Assembly: GCA_025360705.1 (NCBI GenBank)
Contig: JANYBQ010000190.1
Coordinates: 1-33,087 of the forward strand
DNA: 33,087 bases
Direction of reading: 5' to 3'
Origin: Betaproteobacteria bacterium
GTDB lineage: Bacteria > Pseudomonadota > Gammaproteobacteria > Burkholderiales > Burkholderiaceae_C
A program made the position numbers and the translations under genes. A model generated the notes under the pieces. The model made no database searches. It saw only the letters and a program-made list of their open reading frames with translations, and was not told the origin of the DNA. Shown here in pieces: positions 1-7,224 of this stretch. Position 1 is the stretch's first letter. Each line of letters opens with the position of its first letter.

Positions 1-84
1 TACGCCCCGGAGATGCCAGATGAGGAAATCCTCAAACGCCTGCTGGCGCTGAACCTTGACCGGGCAAATACATTCAAACCATAA
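1..84 (+). CDS. C-terminal tail of a probable DNA methyltransferase (partial)
   Basis: Reading frame 1 is open from the window edge to a TAA at 82-84 and gives 27 residues containing MPDEEILKRLLALNLDRA. That tail resembles, from memory, the last residues of large DNA methyltransferase or combined restriction-methylation proteins of the type IIL (MmeI-like) group, which often end in a D-E-I-L-x-R-L-x-A-L-N-x-x-R stretch. Nothing of the catalytic part is in the window, so the identity is an inference from a short tail only. The next gene, hicA, starts 26 bases downstream, behind its own promoter-like element. Confidence 0.5.
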   Translation, partial: YAPEMPDEEILKRLLALNLDRANTFKP

Positions 85-100
85 GACACTAAAATATAGT
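73..100 (+). promoter_or_regulatory. Probable hicAB promoter with overlapping palindrome
   Basis: A -35-like TTCAAA (73-78) and a -10-like TATAGT (95-100) are spaced by 16 bases. The -10 box is the right arm of a short inverted repeat, ACTA-AAATA-TAGT, at 88-100. HicB antitoxins with C-terminal DNA-binding domains usually repress their own promoter, so this repeat is a candidate operator; that is inference. The segment is clearly more AT-rich than its surroundings. Confidence 0.45.
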
Positions 101-110
101 ATCATTTGCA

Positions 111-365
111 ATGCAGCGCAAACACCGGCGAACATTGGAACTGGTCTTCTCGCGCCCGGTTCCGGGAGGCGTCAAGTGGCGCGACGTCGAAGCTCTGCTG
201 GTTGCGCTCGGGGCGGAGATTTCGGAGCGCGAAGGGTCACGCGTGGGTGTGAAACTGTTTGCGGACCGGCGGGTGTTCCACCGCCCGCATCCGTCGCCCG
301 ACACCGATAAGGCAGCGGTGGAAAGCATTCGCAAATGGCTGGAGACCAATGGAGTGAAACCATGA
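111..365 (+). CDS. hicA: HicA-family toxin (predicted mRNA interferase)
   Basis: An 84-residue basic protein with the layout of the HicA subfamily that starts MxxKHRRTLE, followed by W-R-D-V-E-A-L-L-V-A-L-G (about residues 23-34) and by GSR and FHRPHP near residues 42-60. HicA toxins have a double-stranded-RNA-binding fold and cleave mRNA in the absence of HicB. The classical G-S-H motif reads G-S-R here, as I recall for this subfamily; the catalytic histidine may be one of the two in FHRPHP. The ATG at 111 matches the family's N-terminus but has no Shine-Dalgarno sequence. The stop overlaps the hicB start as ATGA (362-365), a translational coupling typical of toxin-antitoxin pairs. Confidence 0.85.
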   Translation: MQRKHRRTLELVFSRPVPGGVKWRDVEALLVALGAEISEREGSRVGVKLFADRRVFHRPHPSPDTDKAAVESIRKWLETNGVKP

Positions 366-694
366 AGAACGTGATGGAAATCAAAGGCTACAAGGCGCTG
401 ATTGCCTTCGACCCCGAAACCGACCAATTTCGGGGGGAGTTCATCGACATCAGTGGCGGGGCTGACTTCTATGCAGCCAATGTGAAGTCATTGCGCCGCG
501 AGGGTGAGACGTCCCTGAAAGTGTTCCTGGATATGTGCCGCGAAGATGGCGTGGAGCCTCGCAAAAGCTACTCGGGCAAGCTCATGGTGCGGTTACCCAC
601 CGAGTTGCACCAACGTGCCGCCGCATCGGCGGCATCCAATGGCAAAAGCCTCAATGCCTGGCTGGCCGACGTGGTGGAACAAGCCTCGGCTTGA
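362..694 (+). CDS. hicB: HicB-family antitoxin
   Basis: A 110-residue protein. The N-terminal half (about 1-65; KGYKALIAFDPE, then FRGEFIDISGGADFYA) is the partially degraded RNase H-like HicB fold that binds and blocks HicA. The C-terminal half (about 70-108; KLMVRLPTELHQRAA and then SLNAWLADVVEQA) is a ribbon-helix-helix DNA-binding domain, which would let the protein repress the promoter at 73-100. The ATG at 362 is preferred over upstream in-frame codons because it gives the usual HicB N-terminus and the ATGA overlap with hicA. No terminator-like hairpin was seen after it. Confidence 0.88.
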   Translation: MKNVMEIKGYKALIAFDPETDQFRGEFIDISGGADFYAANVKSLRREGETSLKVFLDMCREDGVEPRKSYSGKLMVRLPTELHQRAAASAASNGKSLNAWLADVVEQASA

Positions 695-799
695 ATTCCC
701 TTCGTATCTTTCAAGGTGCTGGACGTGTCGTCGGACGGTGCAGCGATTTGCGCCCCGCACGCCCCGTTCTAAACTCTCCCTTTTCCCAGGCCTTTGCCC

Positions 800-1627
800 A
801 TGACCTACTGCGTCGCCATCAAACTCAACGCCGGACTGGTCTTCCTGTCCGACTCGCGTACCAACGCCGGGCTGGACCAGATCAGCACTTTTCGCAAGAT
901 GATCGTTTATGAAAAGCCCAACGACCGTTTTATGGTCTTGTTGTCGGCCGGCAACCTGAGCATTTCGCAGTCGGTGCGCGAGATTTTGCAGGTGGAGCAA
1001 CTGCATGAAAACCCCAACAGCGAGGCGATCACGATCTGGAACGCGCGCAGCATGTTCGACGCGGCGCGCGTGCTCGGGTCGGCGATCCGCCACGTGCACG
1101 ACCGCGACGCGCTGTCGCTGCAGCAGGCGGGCGTCGAGTTCAACGTATCGCTGATATTCGGTGGCCAGATCCAGGGTGAGGCGATGCGCCTGTTTCAGGT
1201 GTATTCGGCCGGCAACTTCATCGAGGCCACGACCGAGACGCCTTACTTCCAGGTCGGTGAATCCAAGTACGGCAAGCCGGTGCTGGACCGCGTCATCACG
1301 CCCGACACGCCGCTGGACGAGGCGGCCAAATGCGCGCTGGTGTCGATGGACTCCACGCTCAAGTCCAACCTCTCGGTTGGGCTGCCGCTGGACCTGGTGG
1401 TATACGAGGCCAACAGCTTCCAGACCGACAAGGTGGTGTGCATCGACGAGAACAACCCCTACTTCAAGATGATGCATAACAACTGGGGCAAGAAGCTGCG
1501 CGAGGTGTTCGACAGCATCGAGGACCCGATGTGGAAAGGCGAACAGACCGACGTGCCGCTGATGGTCGAGGCGCAACGCCACAAGCCGCTCAAAAAAATC
1601 AGCACACCGCAAGAGAAGTTGATCTGA
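800..1627 (+). CDS. Anbu-type proteasome-like peptidase (Ntn hydrolase)
   Basis: A 275-residue protein beginning MTYCVAIKLNAGLVFLSDSR, the signature of Anbu, a bacterial relative of the 20S proteasome beta subunit and HslV. Removal of Met would expose Thr1 as N-terminal nucleophile; Asp17 and Lys32 (counted from that Thr) fall where proteasome subunits have their catalytic Asp/Lys. Length fits Anbu (240-290) and is longer than HslV. The ATG at 800 is chosen over the TTG at 794 because Thr must follow Met directly. Anbu is usually clustered with a transglutaminase-like protein, an alpha-E protein and an ATP-grasp protein; none is here. The substrate is unknown. The gene converges on uppP, 39 bases away. 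Confidence 0.88.
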   Translation: MTYCVAIKLNAGLVFLSDSRTNAGLDQISTFRKMIVYEKPNDRFMVLLSAGNLSISQSVREILQVEQLHENPNSEAITIWNARSMFDAARVLGSAIRHVHDRDALSLQQAGVEFNVSLIFGGQIQGEAMRLFQVYSAGNFIEATTETPYFQVGESKYGKPVLDRVITPDTPLDEAAKCALVSMDSTLKSNLSVGLPLDLVVYEANSFQTDKVVCIDENNPYFKMMHNNWGKKLREVFDSIEDPMWKGEQTDVPLMVEAQRHKPLKKISTPQEKLI

Positions 1628-1666
1628 TGGCGCCCGAGAGGAAACTTCGTGGTGATGAACGGCGGA

Positions 1667-2551
1667 TCAATCGGCCCAGGTCACGAGGCCGCTCCAGGCC
1701 GTGGCCAGCACCACGATGCCAAACGCAATGCGGTACCAGGCGAAACCGTTGAAGGTGTGGCTGGCGATGTAGTGCAGCAACCAGCGTATGCACAACCAGG
1801 CGCTGAAAAAAGAGAATAGAAATCCCACCGCGAACATCGGCAGGTCGCCAATGGCCAGCAGTGCACGCTCCTTGTACAGGCTGTAGACACCAGCGCCAAT
1901 CAGCGTGGGAATGGCGAGAAAGAACGAGAACTCGGTTGCCGCCTTGCGCGACAGACCCAGCAACATTCCGCCGATGATGGTGGCGCCGCTGCGGCTGGTG
2001 CCCGGAATCAAGGCCAGGCACTGGACCAGGCCGACCTTGAGCGCGTCCACCGCCGTCATGGCGTCCACGGTTTCGACTCTTGCCAGGCGGTCTACTTCAA
2101 TGCTTCCTACAACCTTGTCGTTGGCGATGATCGGCATGGATTTATCGATCTTCTGGCGCCGCTCAGCCCACAAAATTATGAAGCCGCCAATTATGAAAGT
2201 ACTGGCCACGACCACCGGCGTGAACAAGTGGTCCTTGATGGTCTTGCCGAACAGCAGGCCCAGCACGACTGCCGGAATAAAGGCCACCAGCACATTTAGC
2301 GCGAACTTTTGCGCCTGTTGCTGCGACGGCAATTCCACCAGCGTCTCGCGAATTTTTTTCCAATAAACGATGATCACCGCCAGGATCGCCCCGGTCTGAA
2401 TAGCGATGTCGAACACCTTGCCTTTGGCATCGTCCATACCCAGCAGCGACCCGGCCAGAATCAGGTGGCCGGCGGAAGAAATCGGCAAGAACTCGGTCAC
2501 GCCCTCGACGACACCCATGACGGCCGCTTTGGCCAGCAAAACAATATCCAC
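1667..2551 (-). CDS. uppP: Undecaprenyl-diphosphatase UppP (BacA)
   Basis: An integral membrane phosphatase of 294 residues that removes one phosphate from undecaprenyl diphosphate to regenerate the lipid carrier for peptidoglycan and other envelope polymers; it confers some bacitracin resistance. Both family motifs are present: [14 protein letters not shown] near the N-terminus and PGTSRSGAT in the C-terminal half, with about eight hydrophobic helices. I place the start at the GTG at 2551, which gives the usual [14 protein letters not shown]-terminus and has AAGGAG a few bases upstream; the frame is open further upstream but that extension is not family-like. A 15-bp palindrome lies just ahead of the ribosome binding site. 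Confidence 0.95.
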   Translation of the reverse strand: MDIVLLAKAAVMGVVEGVTEFLPISSAGHLILAGSLLGMDDAKGKVFDIAIQTGAILAVIIVYWKKIRETLVELPSQQQAQKFALNVLVAFIPAVVLGLLFGKTIKDHLFTPVVVASTFIIGGFIILWAERRQKIDKSMPIIANDKVVGSIEVDRLARVETVDAMTAVDALKVGLVQCLALIPGTSRSGATIIGGMLLGLSRKAATEFSFFLAIPTLIGAGVYSLYKERALLAIGDLPMFAVGFLFSFFSAWLCIRWLLHYIASHTFNGFAWYRIAFGIVVLATAWSGLVTWAD

Positions 2552-2568
2552 GCGTGCTCCTTGAAGAC

Positions 2569-2583
2569 CGGCGATTATCGCCG
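2569..2583. repeat. 15-bp perfect palindrome before uppP
   Basis: CGGCGAT-T-ATCGCCG is a perfect inverted repeat between the LTxxQ-protein gene and uppP, both on the minus strand. In RNA it would form a short hairpin ending about 10 bases before the uppP Shine-Dalgarno sequence. It lacks a T-run, so it is a weak terminator candidate; it could equally be an operator or an mRNA structure that tunes uppP translation. Confidence 0.4.
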
Positions 2584-2622
2584 CACCCGCTGATAACACG
2601 GCGAGGAGCGGCAGGCGCCGGG

Positions 2623-3039
2623 TCAGGAGCCCACGGCGGCGCTGGCAGAACTCTTCGCGGCCGCCGGGACGGCTATATCGCCGGCAGCCTTTTTGGCCTG
2701 CATCAATTCATAGGTCGCGCGCTGGTCCGGTGTCAACATGGCATTGATTTTCTGTTGCATCTCGGCTGTTAACTTGGCCTTTGCCGCTTCGCGTTCGGTT
2801 GGGCCCAGGCCGCGCAAGGCCAGCGCGCGTGGCAGCATGTCGGCGCCAATGGCGTCCAGCTTTTTTTGTTGTCCGACGTCGAGTTGCAAACCGGCCACCA
2901 GCCGTTCGCGTTGCGCCGCATAGCCGTGTTGCCCGCTCGCCGGCTGGGCATTCGCGGTGGATATCCAGGCCCGGTCGCCGGCAAGCAACAAGGCTACAAG
3001 TAGGACGAATAACAAGTGAGACAAGTGGATCTTCTTCAT
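2623..3039 (-). CDS. Secreted LTxxQ/Spy-like small protein
   Basis: A 138-residue protein with a clear signal peptide: basic MKK start, hydrophobic stretch to about residue 20, and a probable signal-peptidase I site after ANA near residue 31. The mature part is helical, Gln- and Lys-rich, and holds [15 protein letters not shown] followed by an LTPDQR sequence, the LTxxQ-type motif of the Spy/CpxP periplasmic chaperone group. The tail is Ala/Ser-rich and low in complexity. It is predicted to act in the periplasm, perhaps as an envelope-stress chaperone, but similarity is at motif level only. It lies upstream of uppP on the same strand with a 71-base gap. Confidence 0.65.
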   Translation of the reverse strand: MKKIHLSHLLFVLLVALLLAGDRAWISTANAQPASGQHGYAAQRERLVAGLQLDVGQQKKLDAIGADMLPRALALRGLGPTEREAAKAKLTAEMQQKINAMLTPDQRATYELMQAKKAAGDIAVPAAAKSSASAAVGS

Positions 3040-3235
3040 GTGCCCATTTTAGGAAACCAGCGGCGCACAGACGTAAGAAAGTGATTCCGCACCATAAAGA
3101 TGGATCAGGGTAATTGCCATTGGCGCCGCAAACAACGCTCTTCGCGCCATCTAATTCGCATTTCGTCGTCGCCGGATAGCCAGGCCACGCAAGTCAGGGC
3201 ACATTACGGCTTAACTCGAACCACGGAGAAAAATC

Positions 3236-3766
3236 ATGCTCTATCAAATTCTTGCCCATACGCCGCTGTGGGTCTGGACCATCCTGTCGCTGTTAGTGTG
3301 GTGGGGACTCATGCAAACCGTGGCAAGGCATTCGCGGTTAGGCCGCGTCATCCTGTTGCCGCTGGCAATGACCAGCCTGTCGCTGTACGGCACCCTTTCT
3401 GGCTTCGGTACGGTGCCTGCGATCTGGCCGCTGTGGGTGGGCGCAGCGCTGCTAGCACTGGTCTGGGTCGCGTCGACTGCTTTACCCGCGGGCGTTCAGT
3501 ACGATACCGCCGGCCGGGTGTTCAACCTGCCCGGCAGCTGGGTGCCGCTGGGCCTGATGATGGCGATCTTCCTGACCAAATACGGCGTGGGCGTGATGCT
3601 GGCGCTGGAGCCGGCGCTAGCCCACGACACCACGGCTGCTGCAATAGTCGCCAGCCTGTATGGCGCCATGAGCGGTGTGTTCGTCGGCCGCATGATTCGC
3701 CTGTTGCGCCTGGCCCATGCCAGCGCCGCCAAGCCTCCCGAAACCGGGCCGGTGGCGTGGGGCTGA
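3236..3766 (+). CDS. Four-helix inner-membrane protein of unknown function
   Basis: A 176-residue protein starting MLYQILAHTPLWVWTIL with hydrophobic segments at about 10-28, 38-58, 62-82 and 104-126 plus a weaker one near 137-155, and a Pro/Ala-rich cytoplasmic tail. The arrangement resembles a family of small betaproteobacterial membrane proteins I recall as DUF6622; no function is known and the assignment is from memory. The ATG is preceded by GGAG at a good distance. It is the first gene of a five-gene run (membrane protein, 2TM protein, histidine kinase, response regulator, DUF924) with gaps of 34 bases or less, so it may belong functionally to the two-component system. Confidence 0.6.
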   Translation: MLYQILAHTPLWVWTILSLLVWWGLMQTVARHSRLGRVILLPLAMTSLSLYGTLSGFGTVPAIWPLWVGAALLALVWVASTALPAGVQYDTAGRVFNLPGSWVPLGLMMAIFLTKYGVGVMLALEPALAHDTTAAAIVASLYGAMSGVFVGRMIRLLRLAHASAAKPPETGPVAWG

Positions 3767-3800
3767 ACGACTTCATCACCAACGAAAAAAGGGCTACACC

Positions 3801-4100
3801 ATGTCCACCGAAACACTCTCCGCTACCGAAATCGACCGCATCGCGCGCAAACGCGCCGGCTCCAAGCTCGGCTGGTACATACATGCAACGGTCTACGTGC
3901 TGGTGAACGCGCTGATGTTCGTGGCCTCGTCGCAGGGCCTGGGCCACCGCCAGTGGTCGATTTATCCCGCGCTGGGCTGGGGGCTGGGCCTGATACTGCA
4001 TGGCATCGCGGTATTCGTGCTTGGAGCGGGAAGTGGCCTTCGCGAAAACCTGGTGCAGAAGGAACGCGAGCGCCTGGAACGACAACAGCGCGAGCGTTGA
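3801..4100 (+). CDS. 2TM-domain membrane protein next to a LytS-type kinase
   Basis: A 99-residue protein with an N-terminal helix (TEIDRIARKRAGSKLG), two transmembrane segments (about 24-45 and 53-76) and a charged C-terminal helix ending in ERERLERQQRER. This is the 2TM domain that in many bacteria is fused in front of, or encoded beside, LytS/AlgZ-type histidine kinases. The ATG at 3801 gives the family N-terminus; an upstream in-frame extension overlaps the preceding gene and is rejected. Only 15 bases separate it from the kinase gene, so it probably acts as a membrane partner or sensor part of the kinase. Confidence 0.75.
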   Translation: MSTETLSATEIDRIARKRAGSKLGWYIHATVYVLVNALMFVASSQGLGHRQWSIYPALGWGLGLILHGIAVFVLGAGSGLRENLVQKERERLERQQRER

Positions 4101-4115
4101 CTGGGTCCGTTCCAG

Positions 4116-5144
4116 GTGAAGATCGACTGGCTTGCCAAGCTGCAGCGCTTCTTGCAGACAATGGCGTTTTGCCTCGCCATATCGGCAATTCAATACGGCT
4201 TCCAGCCCGATCGACCCTACGAGTTGCCGCTGGTCTATTCAATCTGTATCGGCGCCGCCACCTGGGCCCTGATCGACTTTGGCCGCAACCTGTTTACCTC
4301 GTCGGCTGAAACCGGTTGGCCGCCGGGCCCTGCCGGGCTGCTGTTGCCACTGGGGGGCATAGTCGGGGGTTACTTCACCGGTACGCTGGCGGGTGACTGG
4401 TGGTTTGGCTGGTCTTCGTGGAGCGAGGGCGGCCGCGCGCAACTGCCGCTGTCGATCATGATTACCGCCCTGGCTGGAATCGTGGGTACCTACTACTTCT
4501 ACTCCCGCAGCAAGAACAGTTACCTGGAAACCAAAATGTCGGAGGCGCGCCGCCATGCCACCGAAGCCAAACTCAAGTTGCTGGAGACCCAGCTGGAGCC
4601 GCATATGTTGTTCAACTCGCTGGCCAATCTGCGTGTGCTTATCGGTACCGACGCACAACGCGCGCAAGCCATGCTGGACCACATGATTGCTTATCTGCGT
4701 GCCACGCTCAATGGTTCGCGCGCCAGTTCTCACGGGCTGCAGGCCGAGTTCGACCGGCTGCGCGATTATCTGGAATTGATGGCCGTGCGTATGGGCCCGC
4801 GACTGGCATACCAGCTCGATCTGCCCCCGGCCCTGGCGGGGCAAACCGTCCCCTCTTTGCTGTTGCAGCCGCTGGTGGAAAATGCCATCAAACACGGGCT
4901 GGAGCCCAAGGTGCAAGGCGGCAGCATCGAGGTGCGGGCGCGCCGGGAGGGGCAAACCATCGCGCTGGAGGTGACGGACACCGGGATCGGCCTGTCTGGC
5001 ACCCATGGCCCGGCGAACGGATTCGGTCTGGCGCAGGTGCGTGAGCGCCTGGGCACCGCCTATGAAAACCGCGGCACTTTAGAAATAGCCGCCAACGGCG
5101 CGGCCGGCACCAAAGTGCGCATAACCTTCCCGTGCGACGCATGA
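4116..5144 (+). CDS. LytS/AlgZ-family sensor histidine kinase
   Basis: A 342-residue membrane kinase. Residues 1-130 hold about four transmembrane helices with no large extracellular domain. The His_kinase domain follows: phospho-acceptor H163 in LEPHMLFNSLANL, the N-box VENAIKHG (254-261, N256) and the G-boxes DTGIGLSG (288-295) and NGFGLAQVRERL. It would autophosphorylate H163 and pass the phosphate to the LytTR regulator encoded next. The GTG at 4116 is the likely start; it has only a weak ribosome binding site, and an ATG at residue 16 is an alternative. The stop overlaps the regulator's ATG as ATGA (5141-5144), implying translational coupling. The signal sensed cannot be read from the sequence. 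Confidence 0.9.
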   Translation: MKIDWLAKLQRFLQTMAFCLAISAIQYGFQPDRPYELPLVYSICIGAATWALIDFGRNLFTSSAETGWPPGPAGLLLPLGGIVGGYFTGTLAGDWWFGWSSWSEGGRAQLPLSIMITALAGIVGTYYFYSRSKNSYLETKMSEARRHATEAKLKLLETQLEPHMLFNSLANLRVLIGTDAQRAQAMLDHMIAYLRATLNGSRASSHGLQAEFDRLRDYLELMAVRMGPRLAYQLDLPPALAGQTVPSLLLQPLVENAIKHGLEPKVQGGSIEVRARREGQTIALEVTDTGIGLSGTHGPANGFGLAQVRERLGTAYENRGTLEIAANGAAGTKVRITFPCDA

Positions 5145-6001
5145 GGCCCATGAAAACAGAATCCGCTCCCACCGCGTTGATCGCCGAGGACGAACCGCTG
5201 CTTGCTTCCGCCTTGACGGCCGAGCTCGCGCGCGCATGGCCGGAATTGAAGGTGTTGGCGATAGTGGGAGACGGTGTGGCGGCGGTCACGCTGACACTGG
5301 AGCACAGGCCCGATGTGGTGTTCTTCGACATTCGCATGCCGGGCATGAGTGGGTTGGAGGCTGCAGCGGAGCTGGCTAACGAGTGGACTATTACGGAGCG
5401 CGGTGGCAGCCCCTTTCCCGCACTGGTGTTCGTTACCGCTTATGACCATTACGCAGTGCAGGCATTCGAGGCGCAGGCGATGGACTACCTGCTTAAACCG
5501 GTACAAGCCGAACGGCTGCAAAAAACGGTATTGAGGTTGCAGCAGGTGCTGGCCAGTCGGACTTTGCGGCAGCAGTCCCCGAACGAGCCGGCAACGAACT
5601 TCGACGCCGGCCTTGACGGTACGCTGGCACAGCTACGCCGGCTGCTTGCGCCACCGGCCAGCGTCGTAGCTACTGCCCCGCTAAAGCTGATTCAGGTCAG
5701 CGTAGGCACGGTGATCCGTATGGTGCCGCTCGAAGAAGTGGTTTATTTCGAAGCCGCCGACAAATACATCCGGGTGCTGACCCCCAGGCATGAATATTTG
5801 ATCCGCACCCCGTTGCGCGAGCTATTGCCGCAACTCGACTCGCAGCAATTCTGGCAAATACACCGTGCCACCGTGGTCCAGGTGCAGGCCATCGAAACCG
5901 TAATGCGCGATGAGGCCGGAAAGTGCTGGCTGCAATTGCGCGCCCGACCGGAGAAACTGGCTGTAAGCCGGCTCTATGCTCACTTGTTCAAGGCAATGTA
6001 G
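5141..6001 (+). CDS. LytTR-family response regulator
   Basis: A 286-residue regulator. The receiver domain (about 10-130) has the acidic pair in AEDEP, phospho-acceptor D63 in FFDIRMPG, T99 in VTAYDH and K119 in YLLKP. A variable Gln/Ala-rich linker (about 135-180) leads to a LytTR DNA-binding domain (182-280) with VYFEAADKYIRV and FWQIHRATVVQV. On phosphorylation by the kinase encoded just before it, it should bind direct-repeat promoter sites. The ATG at 5141 overlaps the kinase stop; an ATG at 5150 is an almost equally good start. The next gene begins two bases after the stop. Target promoters cannot be named from this window. Confidence 0.92.
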   Translation: MRPMKTESAPTALIAEDEPLLASALTAELARAWPELKVLAIVGDGVAAVTLTLEHRPDVVFFDIRMPGMSGLEAAAELANEWTITERGGSPFPALVFVTAYDHYAVQAFEAQAMDYLLKPVQAERLQKTVLRLQQVLASRTLRQQSPNEPATNFDAGLDGTLAQLRRLLAPPASVVATAPLKLIQVSVGTVIRMVPLEEVVYFEAADKYIRVLTPRHEYLIRTPLRELLPQLDSQQFWQIHRATVVQVQAIETVMRDEAGKCWLQLRARPEKLAVSRLYAHLFKAM

Positions 6002-6003
6002 TT

Positions 6004-6633
6004 ATGCGAATAAATCAACAAATGGCAGGGTCGCCCAACGCGCAAACCGTGCTGGAATTCTGGCTTCGGGATGCGCTTTCCATGGGCTGGCCCAGCGAGA
6101 GTCTCAATGACTTGTGGTGGGGCGGTGGGCCTGAGCGCGACCGTGACGTCGATAGCCGCTTCGGCCCTTTGGTACGTGACGCGGTGAACGGCGGCTTGGG
6201 CGATTGGGAAACACAAGCGCTGGATCGGCTGGCTCTCGTCATCCTGCTGGATCAATTTACGCGCAACGTATTTCGTGGCAAACGCCAGGCGTTTGCGGGT
6301 GACGGCAGGGCCCAAGCGCTGGTAACCGAAGCGTTGGCATTGGCGTGGGACGAGAAGATGCCACTGGCCGGCCGTGCCTTCTTTTACATGCCACTGATCC
6401 ATTCAGAAAATATGACGCTGCAGGACGAGGGCTTGCGTTGCTTCAAGTTACTGCTTGAGCGCGCTGACACCGATCGGAAACAAGACCTTCAGGGGTTTTT
6501 GAAATCCGCCCAACAGCACCGGGAAATCGTCGCTACGTTCGGGCGCTTCCCGCATCGCAACGCGGCATTGGGCCGGACCGATTCAACCCGCGAGCAGGAG
6601 TACCTGCAGCACGGGCCGCGCTTCGGGCAATAA
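6004..6633 (+). CDS. DUF924 family protein
   Basis: A 209-residue soluble protein carrying the whole DUF924 signature: VLEFWLRDA, a WWGGGPERDRDVDSRFGPLV stretch, LALVILLDQFTRNVFRG, FFYMPLIHSE, then HREIVATFGRFPHRNAALGR near the end. The family is all-helical with a TPR-like fold and has no settled biochemical role. The gene starts two bases after the response-regulator stop and so is almost certainly co-transcribed with the two-component system. The ATG at 6004 is used; an ATG at 6022 is possible. Its 3' end overlaps, on the opposite strand, the extended end of the Tyr-rich protein gene. Confidence 0.88.
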   Translation: MRINQQMAGSPNAQTVLEFWLRDALSMGWPSESLNDLWWGGGPERDRDVDSRFGPLVRDAVNGGLGDWETQALDRLALVILLDQFTRNVFRGKRQAFAGDGRAQALVTEALALAWDEKMPLAGRAFFYMPLIHSENMTLQDEGLRCFKLLLERADTDRKQDLQGFLKSAQQHREIVATFGRFPHRNAALGRTDSTREQEYLQHGPRFGQ

Positions 6634-7035
6634 GCCCGGTCCCTTAGCGGCGACCTTCGCGGTGGTCACCGCGCCGCGGTCACCACGCTGGTTGTGCCCA
6701 CGGTGGCGCGCGCCCCACCCACCATAGTAGACCGGCGTAGCAAACCCCGAGTTCACGTAATAAGGCTGCGCTGCGTAGTAGGGCTGCGGCGCGTAAATCA
6801 CCTGGGGTTGCACGTACACCACTTGCGGCGGGTTGTAGTAGACCGTCTGGGGGACATATACCGGTTGCCGGTAAAACACCGAAGGAGCGTTGGAGACACC
6901 TATCTGCACGCCCGGTGACGCAACTCCTACCGACCAGGCCACGTCGCGCGCCTGCGCGGCGCTACTCAGGCTCAATGCAGAAACGCCCAAAGCGGCGACA
7001 GCCACCAGTGAGAACACAGAACGTTGAATCTTCAT
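6583..7035 (-). CDS. Secreted Tyr/Pro/Gln-rich protein, probably frameshifted at the 3' end
   Basis: The 150-residue frame starts at an ATG preceded by a good GGGAG and has a signal peptide cleaved probably after AQA (residue 29). The mature part is built of Tyr-, Pro-, Gln- and Val-rich segments such as YVPQTVYYNPPQVVYVQPQ and APQPYYAAQPYY, then GGWGARHRGHNQRGDRG. Such small envelope proteins normally end in a His/Arg/Gly-rich tail. In this frame the tail instead becomes AVTTAKVAAKG and runs 51 bases into the DUF924 gene, whereas a shift by one base near 6671-6676 yields RGDHREGRR and a stop at 6644-6646. A one-base deletion, real or from sequencing, is therefore likely. Function unknown. 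Confidence 0.65.
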   Translation of the reverse strand: MKIQRSVFSLVAVAALGVSALSLSSAAQARDVAWSVGVASPGVQIGVSNAPSVFYRQPVYVPQTVYYNPPQVVYVQPQVIYAPQPYYAAQPYYVNSGFATPVYYGGWGARHRGHNQRGDRGAVTTAKVAAKGPGLLPEARPVLQVLLLAG

Positions 7036-7212
7036 ACCAATCTCCCTAAAATCGAACGCGGGGCGACAGAGCCGCCTCTGCGTATTAAACGCCGTGGGAG
7101 TCTTTACGGATGGCTGGACAGGTGTGACAAGGATTGCCAAACGTAACCTGTAGTTCACGGCTTGCGGGCGGTGGGTTCCCGTGGATGCCAGCCCTGCAGG
7201 AATGCGCCGTCT

Positions 7213-7218
7213 TAAAAT
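7213..7218 (+). promoter_or_regulatory. -10-like box just ahead of glnS
   Basis: TAAAAT lies six bases before the glnS ATG at 7225. If used, transcription would begin at or near the start codon and the mRNA would be leaderless or almost so. No convincing -35 element was found 16-18 bases upstream, and no Shine-Dalgarno sequence precedes the ATG. The rest of the 189-base gap (7036-7224) between the divergent genes shows no other feature I can support. Confidence 0.3.
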
Positions 7219-7224
7219 CGACCC

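Noticed and set aside
593-1612. A 339-codon open frame on the minus strand opposite Anbu
   Set aside because: It has no recognisable family, is His/Arg/Val-rich as expected for the antisense of a GC-rich gene, and the plus strand encodes a clear Anbu peptidase.
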